64,000 bases of DNA, taken from the NCBI GenBank assembly GCA_035552155.1, contig DASZLX010000027.1, positions 1 to 64,000 of the forward strand, in the 5' to 3' direction. How positions within the stretch are numbered: the first letter of the stretch is position 1; each line of letters starts with the position of its first letter. Below are positions 15,884 through 24,384 of this stretch, one piece after another. A program made the translations under genes and the position numbers. This DNA comes from DASXHY01 sp035552155 (GTDB lineage: Bacteria > Verrucomicrobiota > Verrucomicrobiia > Limisphaerales > DASXHY01). The notes under the pieces were generated by a model. That model saw only the letters and a list, made by a program, of their open reading frames with translations, searched no databases and was not told the DNA's origin.

Positions 15884-16831
15884 ATGCTACGCGATACAGT
15901 CACTGTGGAGCGGTTTTACACGGACCAGGCCGAGGCGCTGGGGCTGAAGCTGATGGCGGGGGCGAACGGCCTGAAACGCATCATCCGCGAGCCGACGGTA
16001 AACCGGCCGGGCCTGGTCATGGCCGGGTTCACGCGTTATTTCGCGAACAAACGCGTGCAGGTCATCGGCAACGCGGAGGCATATTTCCTGAAATCCCTGC
16101 CGCCGGCGGAACGGGCGGAACGCTATGAACGCCTTTTTGCATTCAAGGTTCCGTGCGTCGTGTTCAGCCGGAATTTAAAGGCGGACAAGCTGTTTCTGAA
16201 ATACGCCGAAAAGGTGGATGTGCCGATTTTTCAATGCCCGCTGGTGACGATGAAATTCATCAATCTGGCCACGCTGGCGCTGGAAATGATGTTTGCCCCG
16301 CGCGGCACGGAAATGGGCAGCATGGTGGATATTCTCGGCGTGGGCGTGATCATCCGCGGCGAGAGCGGCATTGGGAAAAGCGAGAGCGTGCTGGCGTTGA
16401 TCGAGCGCGGCTACAGCCTCGTGGCGGATGACATCACGAAAGTGACGCTCGTGGACGGCCGCGAGGTCATCGGCACCAGCGCGGAGTTGACGCGCAATCA
16501 CATGGAGGTGCGCGGGATTGGGATCATCAATGTGGCGGCGATGTTCGGCGTGAAAAGCATTCGCAGCGAGAAGCGCGTGGACCTGGTGATCACGTTGAAG
16601 GTGTGGAATGAGGTCAAGGACGTGGACCGGGTGGGAATGGAGCAGGAGTACGTCAAAATCCTCGGAGTGGACGTGGCGCACATCACGATTCCGGTGCGAC
16701 CGGGGCGGGATTTGGCGCGGCTCATCGAGGTCGCGGCCTACCAAACCAAGTTGAAAATGACCGGGTATAATCCGGCCAAGGAATTGAATGACCGGCTGAT
16801 CGCCAAGATGGCGGCGACCCAGAAGTTTTAG
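15884..16831 (+). CDS. hprK: HPr kinase/phosphorylase-like protein
   Basis: A 315-aa sensor kinase that phosphorylates HPr on a serine in families studied. The N-terminal domain is followed by P-loop GESGIGKSE at 159-167, LVADD (179-183), the HPrK/P signature VRGIGIINVAAMFG (209-222) and VRPGRDLA (271-278). The histidine that precedes the P-loop in Bacillus and Lactobacillus enzymes (H140, in IHGVLVD or VHGVLVD) is replaced here by Met144 (EMGSMVD), so catalysis or pH control may differ. ptsH lies 178 bp downstream. In Gram-negatives such pairs usually regulate rather than import sugar; no PTS permease is present here. Confidence 0.9.
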   Translation: MLRDTVTVERFYTDQAEALGLKLMAGANGLKRIIREPTVNRPGLVMAGFTRYFANKRVQVIGNAEAYFLKSLPPAERAERYERLFAFKVPCVVFSRNLKADKLFLKYAEKVDVPIFQCPLVTMKFINLATLALEMMFAPRGTEMGSMVDILGVGVIIRGESGIGKSESVLALIERGYSLVADDITKVTLVDGREVIGTSAELTRNHMEVRGIGIINVAAMFGVKSIRSEKRVDLVITLKVWNEVKDVDRVGMEQEYVKILGVDVAHITIPVRPGRDLARLIEVAAYQTKLKMTGYNPAKELNDRLIAKMAATQKF

Positions 16832-17009
16832 GCGGCGGCAGTATTTCAACCGGTTCCGGCGCCGCGGTTGCGTGGTTTTTGGGCGGGATAGCCCTATTTT
16901 GCTGAAAATCCTCCTCCGGCCAGAATTCATTGGCCAAGCTGCGCGGGGTCGGTTATTTATAATTCGCGAGGCGATGAGCGCGAAAAAACTGGTGGGTGAC
17001 GATAATCCA

Positions 17010-17273
17010 ATGACGAAAGAATTTCTCGTCCTGAACAAGCTGGGCATCCATGCCCGGCCGGCGGCGTTGTTTGTCAAAACAGCGAACCGCTTTTCGTGCG
17101 ATATTTTTGTGGAGAAAGACGGCGAGAAAATAAACGGCAAAAGCATCATGGGCCTGATGATGCTCGCGGCGGGCCCAGGCAGCAAATTGACCATTCACGC
17201 GGTGGGTGCGGACGCTTCCAAGGCGCTCGCGGAAATTGAAAGCCTGATGAAGCGGAAGTTTGATGAGGAGTGA
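17010..17273 (+). CDS. ptsH: HPr phosphocarrier protein
   Basis: An 87-aa HPr-fold protein. The enzyme-I-phosphorylated histidine is in GIHARPAA (about residue 14) and the HPrK target serine is in GKSIMGLMML (about residue 45), so both phosphorylation sites are kept. ATG 17010 gives normal HPr length; ATG 16974 would add 12 residues (MSAKKLVGDDNP) and cannot be excluded. It is the natural substrate of the adjacent HprK. Enzyme I is not in this window. Confidence 0.9.
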   Translation: MTKEFLVLNKLGIHARPAALFVKTANRFSCDIFVEKDGEKINGKSIMGLMMLAAGPGSKLTIHAVGADASKALAEIESLMKRKFDEE

Positions 17274-17325
17274 GTGAACCGAAGTGTGTCTTGCTTCCGG
17301 CGAGTGCGCGCGATACTTTTCTGAT

Positions 17326-17511
17326 ATGAGCACTGTGGCTGAAATCAATGAGGCCATTGAGAAACTGGACGTGAAGGAACAGATAAAGTTTCTCCAAAGC
17401 CTGCCTGAGCATCTAAAGATATCTCGCGATGATTTGGCATGGATGCGTCTGGCTGAATCAGCATTCGCGTTTTGGGACAACCCCGAAGATGCCATCTACG
17501 ACAAATTATAA
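17326..17511 (+). CDS. Antitoxin-like protein of a MazF/PemK-type pair
   Basis: A 61-aa protein (MSTVAEINEAIEKLDVKEQ...) with a helical, acidic makeup and a C-terminus rich in D/E/W (ESAFAFWDNPEDAIYD), like addiction-module antitoxins of the prevent-host-death/AbrB-independent small class. It overlaps the toxin gene by 23 bases. I recognise it by partner and size; no DNA-binding domain is obvious. ATG 17326 is preferred over an upstream TTG frame. Confidence 0.65.
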   Translation: MSTVAEINEAIEKLDVKEQIKFLQSLPEHLKISRDDLAWMRLAESAFAFWDNPEDAIYDKL

Positions 17512-17842
17512 ACGGGGTGATGTCGTTTTGGTTCCTTTTCCATTCACCGACCTGAGTACCGCGAAACAGCGGCCCGCGTTAATTATTTCCGCGGATCGGT
17601 ATAATTCCGAGCGGGACGATCTGTTGTTAGTCGCCATTTCATCTCAAGTCAAAAGTCACGTGCCGTGGGACGAATTTTTGATTCCACAAAATGATCTTGC
17701 TGCTTGCGGGTTGCCCAAATCTTCAGTGGTGAAGCTCGCTAAAATGGTATCTCTTCATCAATCGTTGGTAGTAAAGCGAATAGGGTCGGTGCCGATTTCC
17801 ACGCTGACCGAGATTATGCGGCTCATTCGAGAATCGTTGTAA
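17489..17842 (+). CDS. MazF/PemK-family toxin (mRNA interferase)
   Basis: A 117-aa protein with the PemK/MazF opening: KRGDVVLVPFPFTDLS, then QRPALIIS and LLLVAISSQ, the beta-barrel fold of sequence-specific endoribonucleases. Family members cleave mRNA until bound by antitoxin. It overlaps the small antitoxin gene upstream by 23 bases, the usual coupled layout. ATG 17489 removes an out-of-family N-terminal extension. The pair sits between ptsH and gatC, in an otherwise housekeeping stretch. Confidence 0.87.
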   Translation: MPSTTNYKRGDVVLVPFPFTDLSTAKQRPALIISADRYNSERDDLLLVAISSQVKSHVPWDEFLIPQNDLAACGLPKSSVVKLAKMVSLHQSLVVKRIGSVPISTLTEIMRLIRESL

Positions 17843-17898
17843 TCGATATTCAGAACTTTGGACTTTGAACTTGGGACGTTGGACTTTAGCCTGTTCGC

Positions 17899-18186
17899 AT
17901 GGCTGCCGCAGAAATTGATGTCAAATACGTCGCGCATCTCGCGCGCATCGCGCTTTCACCGGAAGAGGAGCAAAAGCTCGGCTCGCAATTGGGCAATATC
18001 CTCGGCTACATCGAAAAATTGAACCAGGCCGATGTCAGCGGAGTGGAGCCTACCGCCCACGCATTTCCGCTGGTGAACGTCACCCGGCCGGATGAAACGC
18101 GGCCCTCCATGTCCAATGAAGACGCTTTGCGCAATGCGCCCGCCCAGGCCAACGGGCTGTTCATCGTGCCGAAGATTGTGGAATAA
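17899..18186 (+). CDS. gatC: Asp-tRNA(Asn)/Glu-tRNA(Gln) amidotransferase subunit C
   Basis: A 95-aa subunit that wraps around and stabilises GatA/GatB. It has VKYVAHLARIALSPEEE near the start, the conserved ILGYIEKLNQADVSGVEPTAH, and a DETRPSM stretch followed by a C-terminal FIVPKIVE. Length and motifs are normal for GatC. gatA follows 95 bp later and gatB 14 bp after that, so the three are likely one unit making the transamidosome amidase. Confidence 0.93.
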   Translation: MAAAEIDVKYVAHLARIALSPEEEQKLGSQLGNILGYIEKLNQADVSGVEPTAHAFPLVNVTRPDETRPSMSNEDALRNAPAQANGLFIVPKIVE

Positions 18187-18281
18187 ATTTCAACCACGAA
18201 TGGGCACGAATAAATACGAATCAGGAGAAGAGTTCCGGTTCATGGTTAGCGCTCATTAGTTTCATCGGGAGTTTTCCTTTC

Positions 18282-19745
18282 ATGCTCAATCAACTCACCA
18301 TTTCCGAACTGACGGCCAAACTTGCGAAACGCGAAGTGACTGCGCGCGAGGCGATGCAGGCGTGCCTCGATCAGATTCAACGCGTGGACAAACAAATCCA
18401 TGCCTTTCTCAGCTATGACGCCGCGGATGCGCTCGCCCAGGCGGACGCGGTGGACAAAGTGCGGGTGAATGGTGGCGGCGCGGATTTGCCGCTGCTGGGC
18501 GTGCCGATTGCAGTGAAGGATGTGCTGGCGGTGAAGGGACAGCCGCTGAATTGCGGCTCGAAAATCCTGGGCAAGTTTGTTTCGCCTTACGACGCGACGG
18601 CGATTCAGAAATTGAAGGCCGCGGGCGCGATTATTTTCGGACGGTTGAACATGGACGAGTTCGCGATGGGCAGCTCGACAGAAAATTCCGCGTTCGGCGT
18701 CACGCACAATCCCTGGGACACGGCGCGCATTCCCGGCGGGTCATCGGGCGGCTCGGCGGCGGCGGTGGCGGCGGATGAATGCATCGCCACGCTCGGCACG
18801 GATACCGGCGGCTCGATTCGCCAGCCGGCGGCACTGTGCGGCGTGGTGGGCATGAAGCCGAGTTACGGCCGGATTTCGCGGTACGGATTGGTGGCGTTTG
18901 CGTCGTCGCTTGACCAGATCGGGCCGTTCACCAAGACGGTTCGGGATGCGGCGGTGTTATTGGAGGCGATGAGCGGGATAGATCATTGCGATTCGACGAG
19001 CGTGCCGCAACCGGTGCCAAATTACGCGGGTAAACTCGAAGGTGGCATTAAAGGGCTCAAGCTCGGTTTGCCGAAGGAATATATGATTGGCGGCGTCGAT
19101 CCGGAGGTGAAGCAAGCGGTGGACGCCGCGGTGAAGCAGCTGGAGAAACTGGGCGCGGAAATCATCGAAGTCTCGCTGCCGCACACGGATTACGCGGTGG
19201 CGACTTATTATATCATTGCGACAGCGGAGGCGTCGGCGAACCTGGCGCGGTTCGACGGGGTGCGTTATTGCGCGCGGGTCGAAGGCCATGACCCGATCGA
19301 GATGTACGGCAAGACGCGCGGCGCGGGTTTCGGCGCGGAAGTGAAGCGGCGAATCATTCTGGGCACTTACGTCCTGAGCAGCGGTTATTACGACGCGTAT
19401 TATCTGCGCGCGCAGAAAGTCCGCACGCTCATCCGCAACGATTTCTTGAAGGCGTTCGAAAAAGTGGACGCCATCGTCACGCCCACGACGCCGACGGCGG
19501 CATTCAAGATCGGCGAGAAGTCGGATGATCCGCTGCAGATGTATCTCTCGGACATTTTCACCATCTCATGCAATCTGGCGGGCATTTGCGGGTTGAGTTT
19601 GCCGTGTGGTTTTACGAAATCGCCGAAGCTGCCGATTGGATTGCAATTGCTGGGCAAGCCGTTTGGCGAGGAGACCATTTTGAAGATTGCTCATACCTAC
19701 GAACAGAGCACGAGTTGGCACGCCGAGAAACCGGCCCTTGGTTAA
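18282..19745 (+). CDS. gatA: Asp-tRNA(Asn)/Glu-tRNA(Gln) amidotransferase subunit A
   Basis: A 487-aa amidase-signature enzyme that releases ammonia from glutamine for GatB. The Ser-cisSer-Lys triad is visible as K79 (AVKD), S154 (GGSSGGS) and S178 (TGGSIRQPA), the same numbering as the Staphylococcus enzyme. The neighbouring text FGRLNMDEFAMGSSTENSAFG is diagnostic of GatA rather than other amidases. The gene is full length. Confidence 0.96.
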   Translation: MLNQLTISELTAKLAKREVTAREAMQACLDQIQRVDKQIHAFLSYDAADALAQADAVDKVRVNGGGADLPLLGVPIAVKDVLAVKGQPLNCGSKILGKFVSPYDATAIQKLKAAGAIIFGRLNMDEFAMGSSTENSAFGVTHNPWDTARIPGGSSGGSAAAVAADECIATLGTDTGGSIRQPAALCGVVGMKPSYGRISRYGLVAFASSLDQIGPFTKTVRDAAVLLEAMSGIDHCDSTSVPQPVPNYAGKLEGGIKGLKLGLPKEYMIGGVDPEVKQAVDAAVKQLEKLGAEIIEVSLPHTDYAVATYYIIATAEASANLARFDGVRYCARVEGHDPIEMYGKTRGAGFGAEVKRRIILGTYVLSSGYYDAYYLRAQKVRTLIRNDFLKAFEKVDAIVTPTTPTAAFKIGEKSDDPLQMYLSDIFTISCNLAGICGLSLPCGFTKSPKLPIGLQLLGKPFGEETILKIAHTYEQSTSWHAEKPALG

Positions 19746-19759
19746 ACTTTTAGCGCCTT

Positions 19760-21241
19760 ATGGAATATGAAGCGGTCATCGGGCTGGAGACGCACGTCCA
19801 GCTGAAAACGAAATCGAAGATGTGGTGCGGCTGCGCCAACGTGTTCGGCGCGCCGCCGAACACGAATGTGTGCCCCGTTTGCCTCGGGTTTCCGGGTGTG
19901 CTTCCGGTCGCCAATGAGGAGGCCATGCGTTTGACGGCCCTCACGGGCTTGCTGCTGAATTGCACGATTTCGCGCTACGCAAAGTTTGATCGAAAAAATT
20001 ATTTTTACCCGGACGCGTCCAAGAATTACCAGGTGACGCAATACGACAAGCCCTCGACGGCGAATGGTTACGTGGAGTTCGAATTCAACGGCGGCAGTTC
20101 GCGCGTGCGCATCACCCGGGCGCATCTCGAGGAGGACGTTGGCAAAAACATTCACTTTGAGCGCAACAGCGGGGTGGATTTCAACCGCGCTGGGGTGCCG
20201 TTGCTGGAAATTGTTTCCGAACCGGACATCACCAGCGCGGAGATGGCCTACGAATATCTCAATGCGCTCAAGGACATTTTGATTTACGGAGGCGTGAGCG
20301 ATGCGGACATGGAAAAGGGGATGGTGCGCTGCGATGTGAATGTGAGCGTGCGGCCTAAGGGCCAGGCGGAGCTGGGAGCGAAGATTGAAATCAAAAACAT
20401 GAACAGCTTCAGCGGGGTGCGGCGCGCGGCGGAATATGAAATTGCGCGCCAGATTGATGTGCTCAAAAAAGGCGGCCAGCTGATTCAATCCACACGGCGC
20501 TGGGATGACGACGCCGGCATCACCGATGAAATGCGGACGAAGGAGCACGCGCATGATTACCGGTATTTTCCGGAGCCGGACCTGATGCCCTTCGAGCCGA
20601 CGGAGAAATGGCTCGAACTCGTGTCGGCGCGCGTGGTGGAGTTGCCGCTGGCGCGCAAGCGGCGGTTCATGCGCGATTACCAGTTGCCGGCGAGCGACGC
20701 GCAGACGTTCGTGTGGGACGCGGCGCTGGGAAATTATTTCGAGGGTGTCGCGAAGCAATCGAAAAATCCCAAGGCGGTGGCGAATTGGGTGATCAACAAT
20801 TTGCGCGCGAAATTCGCGGAGGCGAACGAAAAGCTCGCGGCGGATCAGGCGGCGCTGGGATTGGCGCGCGAGGACATGATTCTACTGACGCTGGCGGAGC
20901 TCAAATTCAAGCCGGAGGCGCTGGTGGAACTGACCGCGTTGGTCGAGGCGAAGACCATCAGCAGTTCGGCGGCGCAGCAGGTATTCGCGGAGATGTTCGA
21001 GACCGGAAAATCTCCAGGTGCGATTGTTCAGGAAAAAGGGCTGGCGCAGGTGAGTGATACGGGCGCGATTGAGAAACTTTGCGACGAGGTGATTACGGCG
21101 AATCCAGGACCGGCCGCTGATTTTAAAGCGGGAAAAGGTGCAGCGCTGAATTTTCTCAAAGGGCAGGTGATGAAGCTCAGCAAGGGCAAGGCGAACCCGG
21201 CGGTGGCGGGGGAGATTTTGGAGCGGAAGTTGAAGTCATAA
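19760..21241 (+). CDS. gatB: Asp-tRNA(Asn)/Glu-tRNA(Gln) amidotransferase subunit B
   Basis: A 493-aa subunit that binds the misacylated tRNA, phosphorylates the Asp/Glu and transfers ammonia. Opening EAVIGLETHVQL, the zinc-site cysteines (CGCANVFG, CPVCLGFPG), RKNYFYPDASKNYQ and RCDVNVSVRP are classic. The C-terminal YqeY-like tail domain (about 350-490) that contacts the tRNA elbow is complete. The GatCAB set implies that Gln-tRNA and/or Asn-tRNA is made by the indirect route in this organism. Confidence 0.96.
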   Translation: MEYEAVIGLETHVQLKTKSKMWCGCANVFGAPPNTNVCPVCLGFPGVLPVANEEAMRLTALTGLLLNCTISRYAKFDRKNYFYPDASKNYQVTQYDKPSTANGYVEFEFNGGSSRVRITRAHLEEDVGKNIHFERNSGVDFNRAGVPLLEIVSEPDITSAEMAYEYLNALKDILIYGGVSDADMEKGMVRCDVNVSVRPKGQAELGAKIEIKNMNSFSGVRRAAEYEIARQIDVLKKGGQLIQSTRRWDDDAGITDEMRTKEHAHDYRYFPEPDLMPFEPTEKWLELVSARVVELPLARKRRFMRDYQLPASDAQTFVWDAALGNYFEGVAKQSKNPKAVANWVINNLRAKFAEANEKLAADQAALGLAREDMILLTLAELKFKPEALVELTALVEAKTISSSAAQQVFAEMFETGKSPGAIVQEKGLAQVSDTGAIEKLCDEVITANPGPAADFKAGKGAALNFLKGQVMKLSKGKANPAVAGEILERKLKS

Positions 21242-21356
21242 TATTTTTGGCGGGACAGTGTCCCTACGCCAGGCCCGTTCTTGCTTGCGAGGCAGGGAGT
21301 TTTGGGGTTTAGTCAGCACTATCCCGCTCAAAACCAAAACCAACCTGAGAGTTATC

Positions 21357-22052
21357 ATGAAAATTAGCATCGTATTCGGCATTATGGCGCTGACGGCGGC
21401 TTCGCTCGTGGCGGCGGAATCCAGTCCCAAAGACGACGTCTCCAGCGCGGCCAAAGCGCTGGGTGAAAAAGCGAATTACAGTTGGACCGCCACGGTGGCA
21501 GTCCCGGCAGACAGCCGCTACCATCCGGGGCCGACGGACGGCAAGACCGAGAAGGACGGCGCCACGCAAGTGACCATGAAGTTCGGCGATAACACGACCG
21601 AAATCGTGTTGCAAGGCGGCAAATCCGCGGTGCACACCGAGGACGGCGGGTGGCAGTCGCCGTCGGAATTGGACGATCAGGGACCGGGCCGTTTTCTCGG
21701 CGCCATGATTCATAATTTCAAAGCTCCGGCGGCGCAGGCTGCCGAACTGGCCGGCGACGTCAAAGAATTGAAAAAAGACGGCGATGTCTATTCCGGCGAT
21801 CTGACGGAAGAAGGCGCGAAGGCCCTGCTTCAATTCCGCCGCGGCGGCAATGCCACGGTCAGCGATGCCAAAGGTTCCGCGAAATTCTGGATCAAAGACG
21901 GCGTCCTCTCGAAATTTGAATCCAAAGTCAGCGGCAAAGTCAGCTTCAATGGCAACGACCGCGACGTGGACCGCACCACAACCACGGAAATCAAGGATGT
22001 CGGCGCGACGAAGGTGGAAGTGCCGGATGACGCCAAGAAGAAGCTTTCTTAA
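21357..22052 (+). CDS. Exported protein of unknown function
   Basis: A 231-aa protein with a clear signal peptide (MKISIVFGIMALTAASLVAAES). The mature part has no catalytic motif that I recognise. It alternates beta-rich stretches (VTMKFGDNTTEIVLQGG, KFWIKDGVLSKFESKVSGKV) in a manner reminiscent of LolA/LppX-like lipid-carrier folds, but this is weak. Lys/Asp content is high. ATG 21357 is chosen because the signal peptide begins there; a GTG 99 bases upstream gives a poor N-terminus. It is followed by a strong terminator, so it ends its transcript. Confidence 0.75.
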   Translation: MKISIVFGIMALTAASLVAAESSPKDDVSSAAKALGEKANYSWTATVAVPADSRYHPGPTDGKTEKDGATQVTMKFGDNTTEIVLQGGKSAVHTEDGGWQSPSELDDQGPGRFLGAMIHNFKAPAAQAAELAGDVKELKKDGDVYSGDLTEEGAKALLQFRRGGNATVSDAKGSAKFWIKDGVLSKFESKVSGKVSFNGNDRDVDRTTTTEIKDVGATKVEVPDDAKKKLS

Positions 22053-22075
22053 GACTCAGCTTGCTGTTTTTTCTG

Positions 22076-22103
22076 GGGAGCCGAAATTCGGCTCCCTTTT
22101 TTT
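22076..22103 (+). terminator. Rho-independent terminator
   Basis: GGGAGCCGA (22076-22084) pairs perfectly with TCGGCTCCC (22088-22096) around a 3-nt loop, followed by seven T (22097-22103), 24 bases after the stop of the exported-protein gene. This is the clearest intrinsic terminator in the window. Confidence 0.9.
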
Positions 22104-22178
22104 GTCCCGGAAATCCGTCTAGCAGATCAATCTCAAAAAACTTTTTGCGCTGGCGACTTCATGATTTAATTCAGGGCG

Positions 22179-23573
22179 ATGTTTTCAGAAATCAAATCGG
22201 TTCATTTTACGGGCATCTGCGGCACGGCCATGGCGAGCGCGGCGGCGGCGATGAAGGAAAAAGGTTTTGCGGTCACCGGTTCGGACCAGAATGTTTATCC
22301 GCCGATGTCCACGTTCCTCGCGAGCCGGCAAATCGAGGTGGCGAACGGATACACGGAGCGGAACCTCGCGCACCAGCCGGATTTGGTGGTGATCGGCAAT
22401 GCGATTTCGCGCGGGAACGCGGAGGCGGAATATGTGCTCGACCACAAACTGCGATATTGCTCGCTGCCGGAGTTGCTCAAGGAATTTTTCATTCGCGGCA
22501 AACGCTCGATCGTGGTGGCCGGCACGCACGGCAAGACCACGACGACTTCGCTGCTGACGTGGGTGTTCGAACATAACGGTCTGAACCCGAGCTATCTCAT
22601 CGGCGGCATTCCGAACAATCTTTCGCAGGGCGCGCGGTTCACGGACAGCGAGTGGTTCATCATCGAGGGTGACGAATACGACACCGCGTTTTTCGACAAG
22701 CGCAGCAAGTTCGTTCATTATCTGCCGGAGATTGCGCTCATCAACAATCTCGAATTTGATCACGCGGATATTTTTGAGGATCTGGGGGCGATTCAGAAAT
22801 CGTTTTCGCATCTTATCCGGCTGGTGCCGCGCAACGGACTGTTGTTAGGCAACGGCGATGACGCGAATCTCGCGCCGCTGCTGAATGTCACGCATTGCCC
22901 GGTGAAGAAATTCGGACTGGGCGGCGATTACGCTGTGTATGGGTTCAACATTCGGTATGGCCCCACCGCGACGGAGTTTGAAATCCCGAGTTTCAAATTT
23001 CACCTGAACCTGGTGGGGGAATTGAACGTGCGCAATGCGCTGGCGGTGATTGCCTGCGCAAAGCACTGCGGTCTTTCCAATAAACAAATTCAAGCGGCGT
23101 TCGACACGTTCAAGGGCATCAAGCGGCGCATGGAAATACGCGGCATCGCGGGCGGTGTGACGGTGATTGACGATTTTGGGCATCATCCGACGGCGATTCG
23201 GGAAACGTTACGGGCGCTGCGCATCAAATATCCGCAGCAACAGCTTTGGGCGATCTTCGAGCCGCGGAGCAATACGACGCGGCGAAATGTTTTCCAGGAC
23301 GAACTGGCTGCGGCCTTCGCCGATGCGGACGCGGTGGTAGTGGCCGAAGTGGCGCGACTGGAACAACTGGCCGCCGCCGAACGGCTCAATCCGGAAAAGT
23401 TGATGCAAGATTTGAAAACCTCCGGCAAGAATGCGGCGTATCTGCCGGACGTGGATTCAATCGTGGCCCACGTCTCAAAAAATATTCAGGGCGGGGATAT
23501 TGTCTGCGTGTTCAGCAACGGAGGGTTTGGCGGAATACACGGGAAGTTGCTGGAGCGGTTGGGAAGGAGATGA
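22179..23573 (+). CDS. mpl: UDP-MurNAc:L-Ala-gamma-D-Glu-meso-Dap ligase (murein recycling)
   Basis: A 464-aa Mur-ligase-family enzyme that joins recycled tripeptide to UDP-MurNAc. The N-terminal motif VHFTGICGTAMAS, ATP loop AGTHGKTTT, and the Mpl-specific DEYDTAFFDKRSKFVHY distinguish it from MurC. Domain order is normal (UDP-binding, ATPase, C-terminal ligase domain with RRMEIRG and FGHHPTAI). ATG 22179 has AGGG a few bases before. It points to diaminopimelate-type peptidoglycan and recycling. folE is convergent, nine bases beyond the stop. Confidence 0.93.
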   Translation: MFSEIKSVHFTGICGTAMASAAAAMKEKGFAVTGSDQNVYPPMSTFLASRQIEVANGYTERNLAHQPDLVVIGNAISRGNAEAEYVLDHKLRYCSLPELLKEFFIRGKRSIVVAGTHGKTTTTSLLTWVFEHNGLNPSYLIGGIPNNLSQGARFTDSEWFIIEGDEYDTAFFDKRSKFVHYLPEIALINNLEFDHADIFEDLGAIQKSFSHLIRLVPRNGLLLGNGDDANLAPLLNVTHCPVKKFGLGGDYAVYGFNIRYGPTATEFEIPSFKFHLNLVGELNVRNALAVIACAKHCGLSNKQIQAAFDTFKGIKRRMEIRGIAGGVTVIDDFGHHPTAIRETLRALRIKYPQQQLWAIFEPRSNTTRRNVFQDELAAAFADADAVVVAEVARLEQLAAAERLNPEKLMQDLKTSGKNAAYLPDVDSIVAHVSKNIQGGDIVCVFSNGGFGGIHGKLLERLGRR

Positions 23574-23581
23574 CGGTCCCA

Positions 23582-24157
23582 TCAACCGTTTAACCTCGCC
23601 AAAAATTCGTTTCGCAAATTCTGGTCGCGCTGAAACGCGCCGTGCATGACATTCACTTTCATGACGGAATGCGTGTCGCGCACGCCACGGGCCATGGCGC
23701 ACATATGTTTGCCGTTGATGAGCACCGCGACGCCGAGCGGCTCCACAATTTGTTCGATAAACCCGGCAATTGAATGTGCCGTGCGCTCCTGGTTCTGCAA
23801 ACGCCGCGCAAAATATCCGGCGATGCGCGACAGTTTGGACAGGCCGAGAATTTTCTTGTCGGGAATATAGGCGATCGTGATGTCCATCAGAATGGGGAGC
23901 AGATGATGCTCGCACAAACCGACTTCTTTGATTCCTTCGACGATCACCATGTCGTGACAGATGGCGGTCTGGCATTCGGCATTGAACATCTTGGTCAGCT
24001 GATCGGTCTCCATCCGCGAGCCTTCGGTCATCTCGACCAAAGCCTTGGCCGCGCGCAGGGGCGTTTCCTTTAAGCCTTCGGAATTCAGGTTCGCGCCGAT
24101 TTCCTTCAAAATTTCTCCGTAATGTGCCGCAATTTTCTCGATGTTCGGTTGTGCCAT
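23582..24157 (-). CDS. folE: GTP cyclohydrolase I
   Basis: A 191-aa enzyme converting GTP to dihydroneopterin triphosphate for folate. Zinc ligands are in LCEHHLLP (Cys and second His) and KHMCAMARGV (Cys). The substrate pocket motif GLSKLSRIAGYFARRLQNQER and RGVRDTHSVM are intact. Length is close to the bacterial norm. No adjacent folate genes, but 5-formyl-THF cyclo-ligase lies 8 kb away. A short ORF (24241-24384) on the same strand lies just upstream and may share its transcript. Confidence 0.95.
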   Translation of the reverse strand: MAQPNIEKIAAHYGEILKEIGANLNSEGLKETPLRAAKALVEMTEGSRMETDQLTKMFNAECQTAICHDMVIVEGIKEVGLCEHHLLPILMDITIAYIPDKKILGLSKLSRIAGYFARRLQNQERTAHSIAGFIEQIVEPLGVAVLINGKHMCAMARGVRDTHSVMKVNVMHGAFQRDQNLRNEFLARLNG

Positions 24158-24240
24158 AATGAAGACGAGGATACACCAGACGACCTACCACGCAAAGTGC
24201 GGCCGATGAAAAGATTGCTAAAGACCGGAAGGAGGGCGGG

Positions 24241-24384
24241 TTAAATCAAACTGAATTGTTGTGGAACGAGTTCCGCGTTCTGGTCGTTATCAATCCAATC
24301 AATGCTCGCATCTATTTTTTCGATGCCACCTTTTTCCACACGCACCCTTAGTTTCAGGTCGTTCAATTTAAACGCACCGTGCAT
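24241..24384 (-). CDS. Possible 47-aa small protein upstream of folE
   Basis: A complete ATG-to-TAA frame of 47 residues (MHGAFKLNDLKLRVRVEKGG..., ending VPQQFSLI) lies 83 bp upstream of folE on the same strand and overlaps the first codons of the divergent lipase gene by six bases. Composition looks protein-like: amphipathic, with an acidic centre (IDASIDWIDNDQ). There is no clear ribosome binding site and no family that I recognise. It may be a real small gene or chance; without it the 221-bp gap between folE and the lipase gene has nothing else visible. Confidence 0.3.
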   Translation of the reverse strand: MHGAFKLNDLKLRVRVEKGGIEKIDASIDWIDNDQNAELVPQQFSLI

